A model generated the notes under the pieces. It ran no database searches, had not been told where the DNA came from, and saw nothing but the letters and a program-made list of their open reading frames with translations. DNA of 64,000 nucleotides from Steromphala cineraria (Eukaryota; Mollusca; Gastropoda; Trochida; Trochidae), in NCBI GenBank assembly GCA_916613615.1, contig OU744721.1, forward strand, positions 80,853,060 to 80,917,059, given 5' to 3'. The translations under genes were made by a program, and so were the position numbers. How positions within the stretch are numbered: position 1 is the stretch's first letter; each line of letters starts with the position of its first letter. Positions 37,065 through 49,540 of this stretch are shown here, piece by piece.

Positions 37065-38022
37065 TCAATTGTAAATAAACAAATCAGTCGTAACATCATC
37101 AAAGCTATAGCAGAAGACTTTATAAGCACAAAATATCATGGTTTCACCAATATCTAAACAGACGCCTCTAATGATCCTACTACAGGGCACGTTGGCGGAG
37201 CTTTCTACATACCATCCTTGGAAGTAGAAGAATCGTTCAGACTCCAAGACCATATTTCAGTATTTGCTGCAGAATTAACTGCTATTTATAAAGTTCTAGT
37301 TTGGGTGAAACAACATAGCCATGAATCAATTGTTTTTACAGACTCTTTGGCAGCAGTTCAAGCTATTCAATCAGGTGTATATGGACAACGCAGTGACATT
37401 TTGTATGACATGTTGTATCTGGTCACAATTTTAAATGAAGCATATATCAGCTGTGATTTCGTGTGTGTTCCTGCTCATTTTGGTCTAGCTGGTAACGAAA
37501 AAGTTGATCATCTTGCAAAGTCTTCATAAACAAAACTTCAAATTGACTTTGAAGATATCTTCCCCATCCCCAAAGACATCTATACAAACATAAATAAGGC
37601 AATTGGTGACAAGTGGCAAAGTGACTGGGATAATGGCAGCACTGCAAGGCAATGTACAGTTCATGTCCAATGATTGAAAAGCATACCAAGATCCGTCGAC
37701 AAAATCGAAGAGAAGAAGTTATTCTTACTCGTCTGAGGCTTGGTCATTGCGGATTAAACGCATATAGGCATATCTGAGACAAAAATGTATCTCAGCTATG
37801 TATTCATTGTTTTACAAATACACCAGAAACAATCTTTCATTTATAATGTGAGGGTCATAACGAGCAACGCCAGGACCTCAGAGAGGTTATCTCAAAATCA
37901 AACGTCTTCTCAATTAGATCCATATTAGGAGAAAACTTGATATTTGGCGAAGTTCAAAGGTCACTTTTAGATTTTCCCAAATACCTATATGTAAATTACC
38001 TTTGTAAGAATAATTTTCATTA
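37065..38022 (+). pseudogene. 5'-truncated RNase-H LINE, copy 2
   Basis: It is directly downstream of copy 1 and in the same orientation. All four RNase H acidic positions are readable. They are D in TDASN (just after a TAA at 37156), E in AAELTAIY, D in FTDSLAAV, and D in VDHLAKSS, with CVPAHFGLAGNE before the last. A TAA follows at 37529. Downstream, frameshifted pieces repeat the copy-1 layout: FPIPKDIYTNINKAIGDKW, TRLRLGHCGLNAYRHI, then PETIFHL and IRSILGENLIFGE. The paralogous endings show the same element group, but the sequences differ throughout. The two copies are therefore separate insertions or an old duplication, not a recent one. Confidence 0.85.
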
Positions 38023-38159
38023 ATTGAGATAACGTTTCTGAATTGAAATTTTATGAGATTCAGCTAAGAAATCATCTCTGCTACGCTTACGAAATTATCT
38101 TTCATCTTAACCGATTAGGTTTTTGATAACAACTGAGTGACACATATACAACTTTTTAG

Positions 38160-38605
38160 GCGCCTGCTACATGGCCCATTGATCGCCATGTTGAATGTGA
38201 TCTCCTGTCTCTATTCACTGATATACATAACACAGTGCCCCAAAGCTTGCCTTTTGAAGGCTTTTCTTGTTTGCACCCACCACTGAACTCATTACCTTAT
38301 CGTGGTGTGGTGGTTTGTGTGCTTCGACGACCCCGAGATCTATGCCAGCTGGAGCTTACAGGCTCCTGGTAGGGTCACCCAAGCTGGACAGGTCGACGGG
38401 TAGAAGCCAGACCAAATTTGAGTCCTTCTAAAACCTGCTTTCTATCTCTTACTATGCCTTTCTTTCCGTCTTTTCCCTCATCCTTTCGATCCCTTTCTCC
38501 CTTATCTATCTACTCTCTTTTGGATGGCAACATCGACGTGTTTAATAACTGAAATATTGTTCAAAACACGTTAAACACCACCTCACTCACTCACTTGTTT
38601 GCACA
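38160..38605 (+). mobile_element. Retroelement segment with CTCACTCACTCAC tail
   Basis: It contains ACCTTATCGTGGTGTGGTGG and CTTCGACGACCCCGAG, then GGAGCTTACAGGCTCCTGGTAGGGTCACCC, a block widely seen at the ends of metazoan retroelements. A pyrimidine-rich part follows. It ends TGAAATATTGTTCAAAACAC and GTTAAACACCACCTCACTCACTCAC. This tail closely resembles that of the minus-strand SINE at 54.7-55.1 kb and a decayed GACGTTAAACCC..CTCAACTCAC at about 38803-38833. It could be the 3' part of the RNase-H LINE just upstream, or a SINE using its tail. Confidence 0.6.
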
Positions 38606-39840
38606 TATTTGCGATCTGTAATGCGGTGTGATTAATGTGTATTTTGATGTATCTGCTTTGTATAAGTGATTTTTTTTCTCTGCATGCATATCCTCTTTGA
38701 GGTTTTACGTATTACGCAGTATGAATGTACATCTTTATTAGTACTTTATTATAAACATGTTAATATGTATTTAGAAATATATTATTTCAAATTGATGACA
38801 GGACGTTAAACCCAGTTTACTCCTCAACTCACGGCGAGATGTACATATATGTCACTTAAAATATAAAGCTTTGTAAAAACATGTTGCTTGATAAAGGACG
38901 TATTTTTTAATGCATTAAAGGAAAACAAGACCCTTCCCATAAAGTATTTGTGGAAATTAACTAACGAGTTTGACATCAAAGAACATCGTTAGCGAATTTA
39001 GAAAATCAATTGCTCCCAATTGATTAAACTCTCCTAAATAGCGTGACAAGTGACTGTAAACTCGTGAATTTAGCCAAGAAAAACTTTGACAAATGTTGCA
39101 ATTGCAAATGTTGACCCTGCCTTACAGTATTTTTTGTTATGTGCGACTTAATTACTTCAGATTTAAATAAGGGTTTCTAATTCCTTCTCCATTAAATAAG
39201 TAAATTAAAGAAATTGGTGACCCACAATGTTGTAACAAATGGGGTTTTTTTAAATTATTTTAATTCTAATTATCTTAAGTAATGTAACATTGTAAACGTT
39301 ACATAATGGTAATGGTAAACTGTCACAGTTGTTCCTAAATCGACCATTTTCCTTATAAGTAACATAATATCGCATTAACTGAAATCTTTAACGTTAATGG
39401 ACATTCAAAATAGTGGATAGGAAGAAATAAGAATAAACTGAGGTATTCATCTCAATAAAAGTTTATAATCCTTTCAAACCTACTGGATAATATAAGGATG
39501 GATATCGTTCCTCATTTCTGTACATGTATTGCAATATAGTGCGATACAGAAAAGCGTATTGCAATACGTATTGCAATATATTGGGGCTTCTTTAATTCAG
39601 GATTGTGCATGCTATCATGTCTAAATGTGAGCGTTAAAAACGATCATCATTGTTCAGCTATGAGCTGTTTTGGAAAGAGAAAGAGATTTTTAATCACTGT
39701 TTTAGATCTGTATACATATTTGAGCTATTTTAACAACACAATTTCACACGTTGAAAATAAATTTCGGTCAATCATGTTTTATTTGGTGGTGGTTTAATGC
39801 AATTTTAGATGGAAACGGCTCGTTTTAAAACGTTCGATAT
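38606..39840. other. Unassigned DNA with GTATTGCAATAT words
   Basis: GTATTGCAATAT-type palindromic words cluster at about 39525-39585 and recur near 40037, suggesting an old short repeat that brackets the element at 39.84-40.0 kb. No gene was seen. Confidence 0.4.
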
Positions 39841-39995
39841 TGTAGAAGTGACGTCAAACCATTGTTCACATGACGTCATGCTCTTTGTGATATTTTCACT
39901 GACTTGAAAAAGTGATATCACACTCAGTTGCGAGAACAATTTTCTAGAACTGAGAAAACTCAGTCTCTCACCGCTTATCATATAATAAAATGGTT
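39841..39995. mobile_element. Repeat related to the 31.2-31.5 kb CRE-bearing element
   Basis: TGACGTCA occurs at 39849 and 39871 with CCATTG between. This matches the TGACGTCA..CCATTG..ACATGACGTCA layout at 31444-31472. A short palindrome follows (GTGATATTTTCAC / GTGATATCAC), then a TTATCATATAATAAA end that mirrors TTATTATATGATGAAA near 31330. Order and orientation fit a diverged, inverted copy of the same non-autonomous family. Confidence 0.5.
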
Positions 39996-40729
39996 ATTTT
40001 CAGAAGTTTGTACCGATTCGTATCACGCTGTTCCTGTATTGCAATATACCGATATATCGATAATACCGCGCATCCTTACTACTGGACAATGAAAACCACA
40101 AACGAAAAATACTTAACCACGAAGGCACCAATACTACATCTGAGTGTGACATTAAAAGTGTCTATCCTGTGTTATGTCTTACGGATTGAGATACATTTTT
40201 TATGTGTCAAATTACAAAGAAAAATCACCCACACATATTCTAAGAACAATGGGAAAAGCTGCTAATATGACAACACAAAAATCGAAAAATGGTTGTGTTC
40301 GTCATTGTGCACATTAAATCAATATTGGAGAACGACCATCCATCACTCTACGGGACATCCTTTTGGGATTTTCAGATATTGAACGTCTAATTTTGGAGTC
40401 GTAATTAAGTTTACCTTGTCCGCCCTTCTTTCTTTTTTTCCTTTGCTCATTTCTGCAACATCTCATTAATAATAGTTGCAGAAATCGATTTAATTTGATC
40501 AGACGTTTTTGAATGTAAATGTATACAGTTGTTTGTGTGATGATCTAATAATGAAACTTTAATGTTTGTTAAATGAAAGTCGATCCATAAAATTTTAATT
40601 AATATGATATCTTATCTACATCTGGTTTATGATCGCAATGTTAAAATAAATAATCCTTAACCAATCATTTGGCATGAATCCACAAATAAGAAAACGTTTA
40701 TTGGAAGATAACGTACAGAAAAATCCTCA
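39996..40729. other. Unassigned DNA
   Basis: Nothing recognised. Confidence 0.4.
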
Positions 40730-41086
40730 TTAAAGGGGCAGTAGCACGTTTTTTGATAATTTTATATTTTAAATTTTTCAGTGATGATTGTAGGTTAATG
40801 CTACATGTATCAATTTGATAGTGTCAAAAACCTCATAACACAAACCAATCACAATAGTAAGAGGACAAAGTATTAAGATTCACCTAAAATCCATGGGCGG
40901 CCATTTTGTGTGAACATCTTTAATTCATTTTGTGTAAGACAATGGAATCGAAAGGCTAAGTTTTACATTATATAGTTGAATTATTACTTCTCCAAGTCGT
41001 TTAAATGCATTGTCTTTCAATTGAAACCATTAATTTTCCTGACATCACCTTATATTCCCCCTGAAAACGTGCTACTGCCCCTTTAA
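40730..41086 (-). mobile_element. TTAA-flanked MITE, copy 1 (349 bp)
   Basis: The inverted ends AGGGGCAGTAGCACGTTTT (from 40734) and its complement (ending 41082) are flanked by TTAA on both sides (40730-40733, 41083-41086). Internal landmarks in reverse orientation are ACACAAAATGG.CGCCCATGG and the 'GACAATG.ATTT' block. Copies 2 and 3 carry these in forward orientation. TTAA duplication fits piggyBac or Kolobok mobilisation. It is non-coding. Confidence 0.9.
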
Positions 41087-43441
41087 GAGAAAGCCACCAG
41101 ACAAGCGTGTAACCTCAGACACCATCAAAAGACAAAAGCGGGCTTCTGTGGAGTTGTACGTGTTAGATGATCTTCGTGGTATCAGATTTGTTAATCAAAA
41201 CAATTAGTCAGGTCAGTCTACGTTCATATATGTGTCCATTTCACAAGTTGACAAGGTTTCAATTTGATATTATTTTATAATGATCATTGTTCATTTCAAA
41301 CCGTCATCTGTAGAGTTAAGTTAACATGGTAATCATCATTATGGCATCAACTCATTAAAACAAAACTTGAGGTATTTTACGCAAAACATTAGGCTACAAT
41401 ATTTAGTTTCTCAACAAAACATATAGACTGAAACTCTTCTAATATTATTCATTGTTTTTCAATCTACGATTCGTTTAAACGACATTGGTAAAAAATAGAA
41501 TGTTTCTCTTCTAATAAATTTACGATTTTATTATTTTTGAAAACGTTGCAGCCAACTATGGAGCTATACATGAGGAAGAAGGAAGACTACAATCAGTTCA
41601 ACAGCACTACATTTCTAGTATCGGTTGAGACTGTCACTAAGCCAATTAACGCCACCAGCAATATACCTTTTCATCTGTCTACGCTGTCACCTTTACAACC
41701 AATTTTTCTTATAAATCAGCCTGAAGTAAACAACGGTTTTCCTATGACGCAGATCTGCTCACGTTTAACACATGAGGTTCGTCATATAATGTCTCTCGGT
41801 TACGTCGCAAAGTTCACATTTCAGTGTATTCGGTGACGATTGCTGTGTAAATGAAGAACCTCAACTATTCCACTTTTTTTCTGTTGGTTTTATCATTGAG
41901 TCGAGTTTTTAACAACACTCCATCCACACATGTAACGGCGAAATATCGCGACTTTACCAAGTGAACCAATGCACTTCGGCATGTTGTCTTTCGTAACATG
42001 TAACAGATGTACGTATGATGCTTAAAACATCATACCATTCTCGATTTTCTGCAGTAATCGCTTAAGCTGAAACTTTGATGATTACTAAGACATGTCCGTG
42101 GATCAAAACTCGATCATCTCTAGGACGGGGTTCTTTGATTGTAAATCTCAGTGTTTTGTTAAATATCATATCTGAAAGCAGTTAGATAAATAAATGATAT
42201 CTTGTTTCAAGTCTGCCATGATTTCATTTCAATCTGGATTTGCTTTTGCACAACTTGTTTGCAAACTTGTCAAAACTTTGATAAGTTACTTTCGAATAGC
42301 AACAACTTATTTGCTTTACTTTTTACAGCTAAACCTTCTATTTAAGCACAGAAGCAGGAAAGTTTTTCGATGGTTATTTTCAAAGTCTCTGGGGAAGATA
42401 AAGTTATACTTGTGCGTAGGTTTTAAATGATGTCGCCATAAATAATGTACATGTCATGTTTTTTAATCTTATACAGACTCAATCAATGCATGGATTTTTT
42501 TGTAAATTTGAATTAGACGAGTGCATTCGTTCTGTTACATAAGAACAAGTGTAAATGTCATAGATAATAAGCAAAACCACTACATTTTTATTCATTGAAA
42601 TTAAATGAAAACCATGCAGGGAAAATATTCAGAAAAGGAAATTAAAAAATTATAGGGCGACTGTCGCCCACAAGGGGCATTTACATGCAACAAACTAAAG
42701 TTTTAAGCATATTTTTGCAAACTTGGTCTAATCCTTTGTCTGATGTTTTAGTTTATTTTGCGAACGTGTGGATTGTACCATGAGCAAACAGTATGTCATT
42801 TAAGCATTTAGTTTAGATTTATTTATTTATTAATCTAAGCATAATATAGTCATAAACTAAATAATATCAATGTAAAATATCAACAGTTACAGAAATACAT
42901 CATCTACATATGCTGTGTATATGTTTGATGTTTTATCTCCAGAGTTACACATAAGAGATTCTGACGTCATCAATTACAGAAAATACACATACAGGAGTAA
43001 GATCCAATCAAATGAAGAGCTTTGTTTGAGTGCCTTCACAAGCATGGTGCATTTCTTCATGGGAATTATTAAACGTCTGAAGTGGCCGGGGCATGGAAGA
43101 GTTGGCAGGATATATGAGGTGTTTGTGATCCTTCGCATTGTATTACATGTTGTCCCCAACTTGGTGCTCCCAAACTCTGAACAGGAATGCTTCCACATGC
43201 TTCTGTATATGTGGTTGTTTTCCGAAGTGTGATAGGGTCTTAAACAGAGTCAATGTAAGTCAACACTACATAGTCATGATGCTCATTCTTTTAAATGTTT
43301 GCTTTTGAGCTTCTGTAAGTTACCATTTCAGCTGTTCCTTTTGCAAACAGTTCAGTTAGTACGAAATAACAAAAACGTTGCTTAAGTCAAACATTAAAGT
43401 GTTGTTCGATTATATGTGTGGATATGATTCCAGACGACAAA
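41087..43441. other. Unassigned DNA with two unrecognised open frames
   Basis: The frame 41537-41836 (+, 99 codons) has two NxT/S sequons and a CAG just before its first methionine region. It could be part of an exon but matches nothing I know. The overlapping frames at 42915-43232 (+) and 42974-43198 (-) cannot be assigned. GGGCGACTGTCGCCC at 42655-42669 is a small perfect palindrome. Confidence 0.3.
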
Positions 43442-43739
43442 CTCAGATCTTTTGGCGCCACATCATTTCAGTTTGCCTCAGCTTCCCTCTGGAACTCTCT
43501 TCCTCTCAGTGTCAAGACAGCACCCAGTTTGCAAGCCTTCAAGACCAGACTAAAACCCCATCTTTTCAAACGATATCTCTAGTATTCCATCATATTGAAT
43601 GACTGTAAATAGTTTTAGTTTTTAACCTGTCGATTTCTGCGCATTTCTCATACTTATGTCAGCGCTTTGAGCATGTCCCTCCTTTGATGTGGAATCCAGC
43701 GCTATATAAATAGCCTTATTATTATTATTATTATTATTA
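43442..43739 (+). pseudogene. L2/CR1-type LINE 3' end with (ATT)n tail
   Basis: One open frame from 43442 to the TAG at 43580-43582 encodes LRSFGATSFQFASASLWNSL and PLSVKTAPSLQAFKTRLK, ending HLFKRYL. This is the typical C-terminus of L2/CR1-group polyproteins. A 150-bp 3' UTR follows with GCGCTATATAAATAGCC and a (TTA)8 tail ending at 43739. The short remnant itself is undamaged, but nothing upstream of it is recognisable, so the insertion is heavily 5'-truncated. Confidence 0.85.
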
Positions 43740-46700
43740 GACGAAAGGTATTTTTACCAATAGAACTGAATACGGATGTTATAAGTGGTATAACCATGCG
43801 TTAATCATTTATTGAACAAGTCGAATCAATTATATTATATAAACGCAAAGAGAGGAAATATTAACTTAAGTTTATCAAGTGAAAGGTGTTTTTATGTTAC
43901 TTTTAAAGGACAATTTCATTAGTTTATTAGTTTGTAATGATTTTCGAAAGGCCTTTGTCAAGTTTCTTTAGTACTTATGCATGCATTGAGGACATTATCA
44001 TGCGATTTGTTGCTATTTGTTCATTTAGAAAGCCAGAAATGCAAACTGTTTTGATGTCTCATTTCAAGTAATAAAAAGAGATATCTAAAACATTAGTGGT
44101 GATGGTTTGACAGAATAGCTAGACAAATTTCAACCATGGTCCTCAAATAAAAGTATGAAGTTATCATTAACATGGTTATGAGAGGTCAACTATACCATTG
44201 TTATTGCTTGTTATATTATAATAATGTTTTTAAAAACCCATAAAACTTCGGCAAAGTGTACAAGACGTAATTAGTTTTAAAGGCACCGAGTGTTGAGTAA
44301 AAATCCAGATCTTCTGACGTGAAATTCATTTATAAAAAGCATTGTAAAAGTGGTTTACATGATAATGATTGCATGATTATGAACGCCTTTTTATCAAAGT
44401 TGTGTGTATATGGTAATAAAACAATATTTTGACAAGGCAAGCAGTCACAAAACTTTGTATGAATGTCATTTAAGAATCCAATTAATAAACTTTTATCAGA
44501 ATCACATGTAGTTATAACGGCATTTTAAGGATTTTAAGAAATTCGGTCCAAAAACGATATTTCTAGGTTACGACCCTGACATAATAACTATCGAAAACAC
44601 CGTCGTTACATAACATGTTTATTGATTGTATTTTGATTAGAGGTAATAAATCATCTTTTAAACGAGACATCCCCTTAATGGTGACAAGGTTGTGTTATTA
44701 CGGTTAGTTCCAGACAGGTTATGAGTGCGTTTCCATCAATGACTTATAAATTGAGCATTCATGTCACTGAATAATTGATGAAACGTCAAGGTTCCAAATC
44801 ATTTGGAACCATACTCACTGAAATGGAAGTCTATTTTACAGTTGACGTGTTTTTTATATACTGTAGAGACTTATAGAACATAATCACAGTCAATCCTTTT
44901 AGAATTTTGAAGAAACCATCTTTAGGCGTTCAAAATCTAAAACGTTTTAAAGCTAGAAGGAACTTTTACTCAGTCCAACTTGTTTTAAGGACAAATGATA
45001 AGTTTAGCAGTGGGTGTGTTTCTGTAGATATTCGACTCTGACAACCCTTGAGCAATACCGATCATACCTTATACTCTTTGATAATGAAATGATAGCTTAG
45101 TTTTATAATGAAGTGATACTTTTCCCGCGATGCTTCTATCACAATAAAAAGAAAGAAATCTAGCAAGATTTTATGTTCCGTTGAAGAAAAATTTCATTCC
45201 CCCCTCCTCCACCCAAACTAACTTCCTTCATGGAAACAGATTATTCACAATCGCAAATTTTTATCATCAAATTACAGTAAAAGTCTAATCTTTTTAGAGA
45301 TAAAACACGATGTGCAATTTCTTAATCGATTTTCTTGCAAATCATATAAATGATATCCATACCATAACAGGATTTTCTTAAGAATGGAAAGATAGTGCTA
45401 GTTGGCATCCGTGCGTTATCAATCGTGTATTAACTTTTAGTTCGTGACCTATTTTTGTGAACACCTTATGCGCCCTTGAAACCGATTTAACACAGACACT
45501 GGGACCTGATGCTGTGGTAAACAATATTTAATCTCTGCAATTTCTTCATATTTCATCAATTGCATATGAACAAAAACTGATATTTCTTTATTCCAAATTT
45601 ACTTTTGCGATATAGTAGTCTGTCATGTAGAATTATATACATGTACTTTAAACCTTAAACAATTCAGATAACTAAGACTCTAAACATCCGACGATGATTC
45701 ATTCTAAAGTGCTGTTTAATTAGTTCCTGTTTTCATGATGTTAAATACAATAAGACAACTTTTCAATATAGAAGCGTCTGGTGAACTTGGTGAACTTCAC
45801 AATATTCATTCAATGAAACGTCATCATGTAGGTGTGTTCCAGATTTCGGAGTGAATATAAATACATTCGTTCAATTAGTCAGGGGACACCACAGGGGCAG
45901 GATGTAGATATATGATATATTGTCAGGTGTCTAATAGAAACAGATGACGTTAAACACATGTAGGTACATTTTAAACACTTGGGAGTACAATTGAAAGAAT
46001 GCACGATAAAGGTTGTAACACAATGTTTACCCGATTCCTATTCTAGGTGAATGCTTATTAACTATATTTAGGCTGTCTGGAGATGTGTTTAAATAAGCGA
46101 TAGAAATCAGTGTTGTCATGTGTCGCATACTGAAAACTGAGCCCAACGACACAAATCAAAGATATTTTACAAGAGCTTCATATACTCTCAGAGGATTATT
46201 GGTTGGACCATAGCGCATTGCAATTTACAGAAGCTATTGGACCCTAGAGATACTAACCATTGGTGCTATCATTCCATAAATACACAGCACAGACATAACT
46301 ATTTGTGTTAGTTATGTTCAAATTGTTCTTTCATTCGGCCAGGAAGTACACTGAAATAACATAGGTCAGTTTACATATCTGCAAGTCTTCCGTTCTAATC
46401 ATATATACAAATTACAAATATAAAAAGAAAACGCTGAACAAAGTTCCAATAAATGAAGTTTCCGAACTTATGCCAAACTTATTCGTGCAACCAAATCTTA
46501 AACTTTTTAAATATTTGTTGACTAGTTATTGATTATTTATTATACTATACAAGGGAGATAAAACAATTGAATTTATACATAGCAACCATTTTATAACACT
46601 TAAAATATTTCAATAGAAACAAATATAAACAATATAATACGTACAGGATAAATTATCACGTCATATAGACCGGTTTTGCAATGAACTATTTGAGAAGAAT

Positions 46701-47224
46701 TCAAGAACACTTTTTAATGGATAACAAATTTATTATTTCCCAAAATAGAGGTTTCACTATTGTATACAGCTCGAAGTATTAAGCTATGTGTTGGATGACA
46801 TGGGATATATTCAACAAATTACGTGTTTCATTCTAAGACGAGAAATTCATCGAGAATAGAGAAATATTCATGATATGTGACCTTTTATCAGATCTTTGAT
46901 AATACCATATTTGAACCCAGCCATCTTTAAATATGCAAATTTGATAACATGTACGTTATCCATAATCAAATGTTGCTTAATATCTTGTCAGGAGCATAGC
47001 TGACATTTCCTAGAGGAGCACGGAACCATTCATAAAGACTCATATATCGTCTCATACGTTGCGGAACTTCTTGTAAAAGGGAAGTAATATTTTATGTTTC
47101 AATCCGCATTTACTCCACATTCAATATTGATATGAAGCTAAGTTAATGAACTGAAGACTAAATGCACATTGAAACTCCAGTTACAGCGAGGGTTTGAATT
47201 GTTTCTAACATAATGTTTTTAACC
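43740..47224. other. Unassigned AT-rich DNA
   Basis: There are few open frames above 60 codons in this 3.5 kb. No gene or element boundary was recognised. This is the emptiest part of the window. Confidence 0.45.
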
Positions 47225-47588
47225 TTAAAGGGGAAGTAGCACGTTTTAAGGGTGAATATGAGGTGATGTCAGGAATTTGAAAATAAATGGTTCCAATTGA
47301 AAGACAATGTATTTGAACTACATGGAGCAGTAATAATTCAAATATATAATGTAAAGTTTAGCCATGCGATTCCTTTTTCTTACACAAAACGAATTAAAGG
47401 TGTTCACACAAAATGGCCGCCAATGGATTTAGTGTGAATCTTCATGCTTTGTCCTCTGACTATGGATGATTGGCTTGTGTAATGAGATTTTTGACACTTT
47501 CAAAATAATACACTAAGCATTAACATACAATTATCAGTGAAAAATTTAAAATATGAAATTATAAAAAAACGTGTTACTGCCCCTTTAA
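47225..47588 (+). mobile_element. TTAA-flanked MITE, copy 2 (356 bp)
   Basis: Same family as the 40.7-kb copy, in opposite orientation. The ends are AGGGGAAGTAGCACGTTTTA and ACGTGTTACTGCCCCT, and the TTAA flanks lie at 47225-47228 and 47585-47588. Shared interior landmarks are GGTGATGTCAG, CACAAAATGGCCGCCAATGG and GACTATGGATGATTGGCTTG. Confidence 0.9.
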
Positions 47589-48885
47589 AGGTGGTTGAAA
47601 GGTGGATTCCAAGACTCGGTTGATGAAGACGTGCACAACAACGATGTGTCAATTGTTCATATGTTCTTATAACGAGATTTATCTGTGAAACACAAAACTA
47701 ACAAGTTGAACCCATTCCCGCTAGTGTAATGAGCTAACTCGTTGGCTTGTATCGTTTCATTAAAGGCTTAACGATGTCACGGTGTGTCCCTTGGTATTGT
47801 ATCACTAAATGTAAATAAAAAACTCAACGAAAAGATAAAAATATAAGGGATATTTCGAAATCTGATTTATCACATTAATGCTTTTCCAACTTTTAACATT
47901 ATTTCTACATTTTGAAAAAAAAATATTTCGAAACTAAATCGATTAATTGACATGGAAATAAGATCAAATGCACCAAGATTTTGTGAACCACATTGATTGT
48001 TTAAGAGATTTAACTGATCAGTGTGTTCGCCAGCCAGTGCCTCGTTGCTATCGATTGTAGCAGAATGTAGCATTTCTACCGGGGTGTTATAACAGCGGGC
48101 TAAGTGTAGGCTCTACAAGTGATCATCATCGCACACTTTGTGTTATTGGTCGAGACCAATTTCATATCCAGCTATATTCACAAGGGTCACTTTTTATTTG
48201 CTGAACGATATTATAGTTCAATAATCAATACAATGTGGCCAAATTGAGTTACGAATTGTCTGCAGAGATGAATTTCTGCTTATCAGTGCATCGATTGGTG
48301 TTTATAATCTCATCAGAAGGAAATTGGATTATCACCTTCCTTAGGCCATCAGGGCCATCTATTCAGTATGGGTTCCGTGCCTTTATCATAGCACAAACTC
48401 TACTCCTTAATACACTCTTTTTGCATTAAAGTTAATACAGGAAATTCCCTGCATTAGTCGTATACAAAGCAAATATGACGGACACGCTATACCAGTCAGA
48501 TAGAATATTGAAATGTTAGTTTATTGCAGGTTGCCTAGTGTATTTCTTGGATAGTTATCTGTCTCTAGACTACATTATTATCAATTCATATCATGAAGGC
48601 ATTAATCCTTTGCAATCTGCTATTCTCCAAATGGGAAGGACAATACTAACAACCAATTATTTAAATGTGTCGTAGTAGATTAATCGAACACGCAATATAT
48701 CACATAACTCAAAGATCATGACAATAAGATGTCTTTACAAAACATTTCAATTATAGCTTTGTGAATAGCTGGTCTTATCATATCATACATGTATATCCTT
48801 ACTAGTTTACAATATGGTTTATCTTTCGCACTTTCTCTTTTTATAGGAGGACAGAGCAACATGTTCACAGAGGTAGTGTTATTTT
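47589..48885. other. Unassigned DNA
   Basis: Nothing recognised. ATCGATTGTAG, the word flanking the 31.2-kb block, recurs near 48050. Confidence 0.4.
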
Positions 48886-49540
48886 GCATTGATGTTACAG
48901 TATTATTGATGAAACTATAATATCATTATTATTCAGTCTAAGTAAACCTTGCCTCAATATTATCCTAGTAGAGGGTCGCGTCAGCCGACGTATGGAATTG
49001 ACCAATCTGAACTCATCTTACCAAGCCACAACAGTCTGCCTTCGCACGTTTAACGTTGGAGGATCATAGGTCGCAGAAAGGTTGGCTGACGCGACCCTCT
49101 ACTAGGCCTATCTAGACTCAGTATAGGAGTGCAACGGATAATATTGAGGCTAGGTTTACTTAGACAGATTATTATTATATGAATATTTATATAGCGCACA
49201 TATCCATCCACTCGTGGTTGCTCAAGGCCATTATGCATTAATGTTACAATATTATACATGAAACTTAGTGTGAAAAAGCATTAGTGTTACAGTCTTATGG
49301 ATGAAACTTGGTGTTTTTGCGCGTTAATGTTACAATATTATAGATGAAACTTATAATGTCATTATGTATTAATGTTACAGTATTATACATGACACTTAGT
49401 GTAAAAATGCATTAGTGTTACAATCTTATGGATGAAACTTATAATGTAATTATGCATTAATGTTAGTGTATTATGCATGAAACTTAACGTTATTATACAT
49501 TTATGTTACAGTTTTATGCATGAAAATGCCTTACGTCTTA
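48886..49540 (+). repeat. 44-bp minisatellite, interrupted by an insertion
   Basis: Units starting GCATTAATGTTACA.TATTAT begin at 49235, 49279, 49321, 49366, 49409, 49454 and about 49498 (steps 44, 42, 45, 43, 45, 44). Units three apart resemble each other most, giving a higher-order period of about 131 bp. One further unit sits at 48886-48930, separated from the array by about 300 bp of inserted DNA. The array appears to have been split by that insertion. Confidence 0.85.
48936..49165. mobile_element. Foldback MITE inside the minisatellite
   Basis: The outer inverted ends GTCTAAGTAAACCT.GCCTCA ATATTATC are at 48936-48965 and 49136-49165. Nested inner arms CCTAGTAGAGGGTCGCGTCAGCC and the complement GGCTGACGCGACCCTCTACTAGG lie at about 48963 and 49085. 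The element is followed by a piece (49166-49230) that in reverse reads GCGCTATATAAATATT..ATAATAATAA, similar to the LINE tail at 43.7 kb. The MITE may therefore have landed in an older retroelement tail. No target duplication could be fixed. Confidence 0.75.

Noticed and set aside
42915..43232. 105-codon + strand frame and its minus-strand partner
   Set aside because: I could not link either to a family or to splice sites; noted only as unassigned.
49235..49540. Regular repeats as a possible CRISPR array
   Set aside because: Units are contiguous with no unique spacers, and the DNA is eukaryotic.
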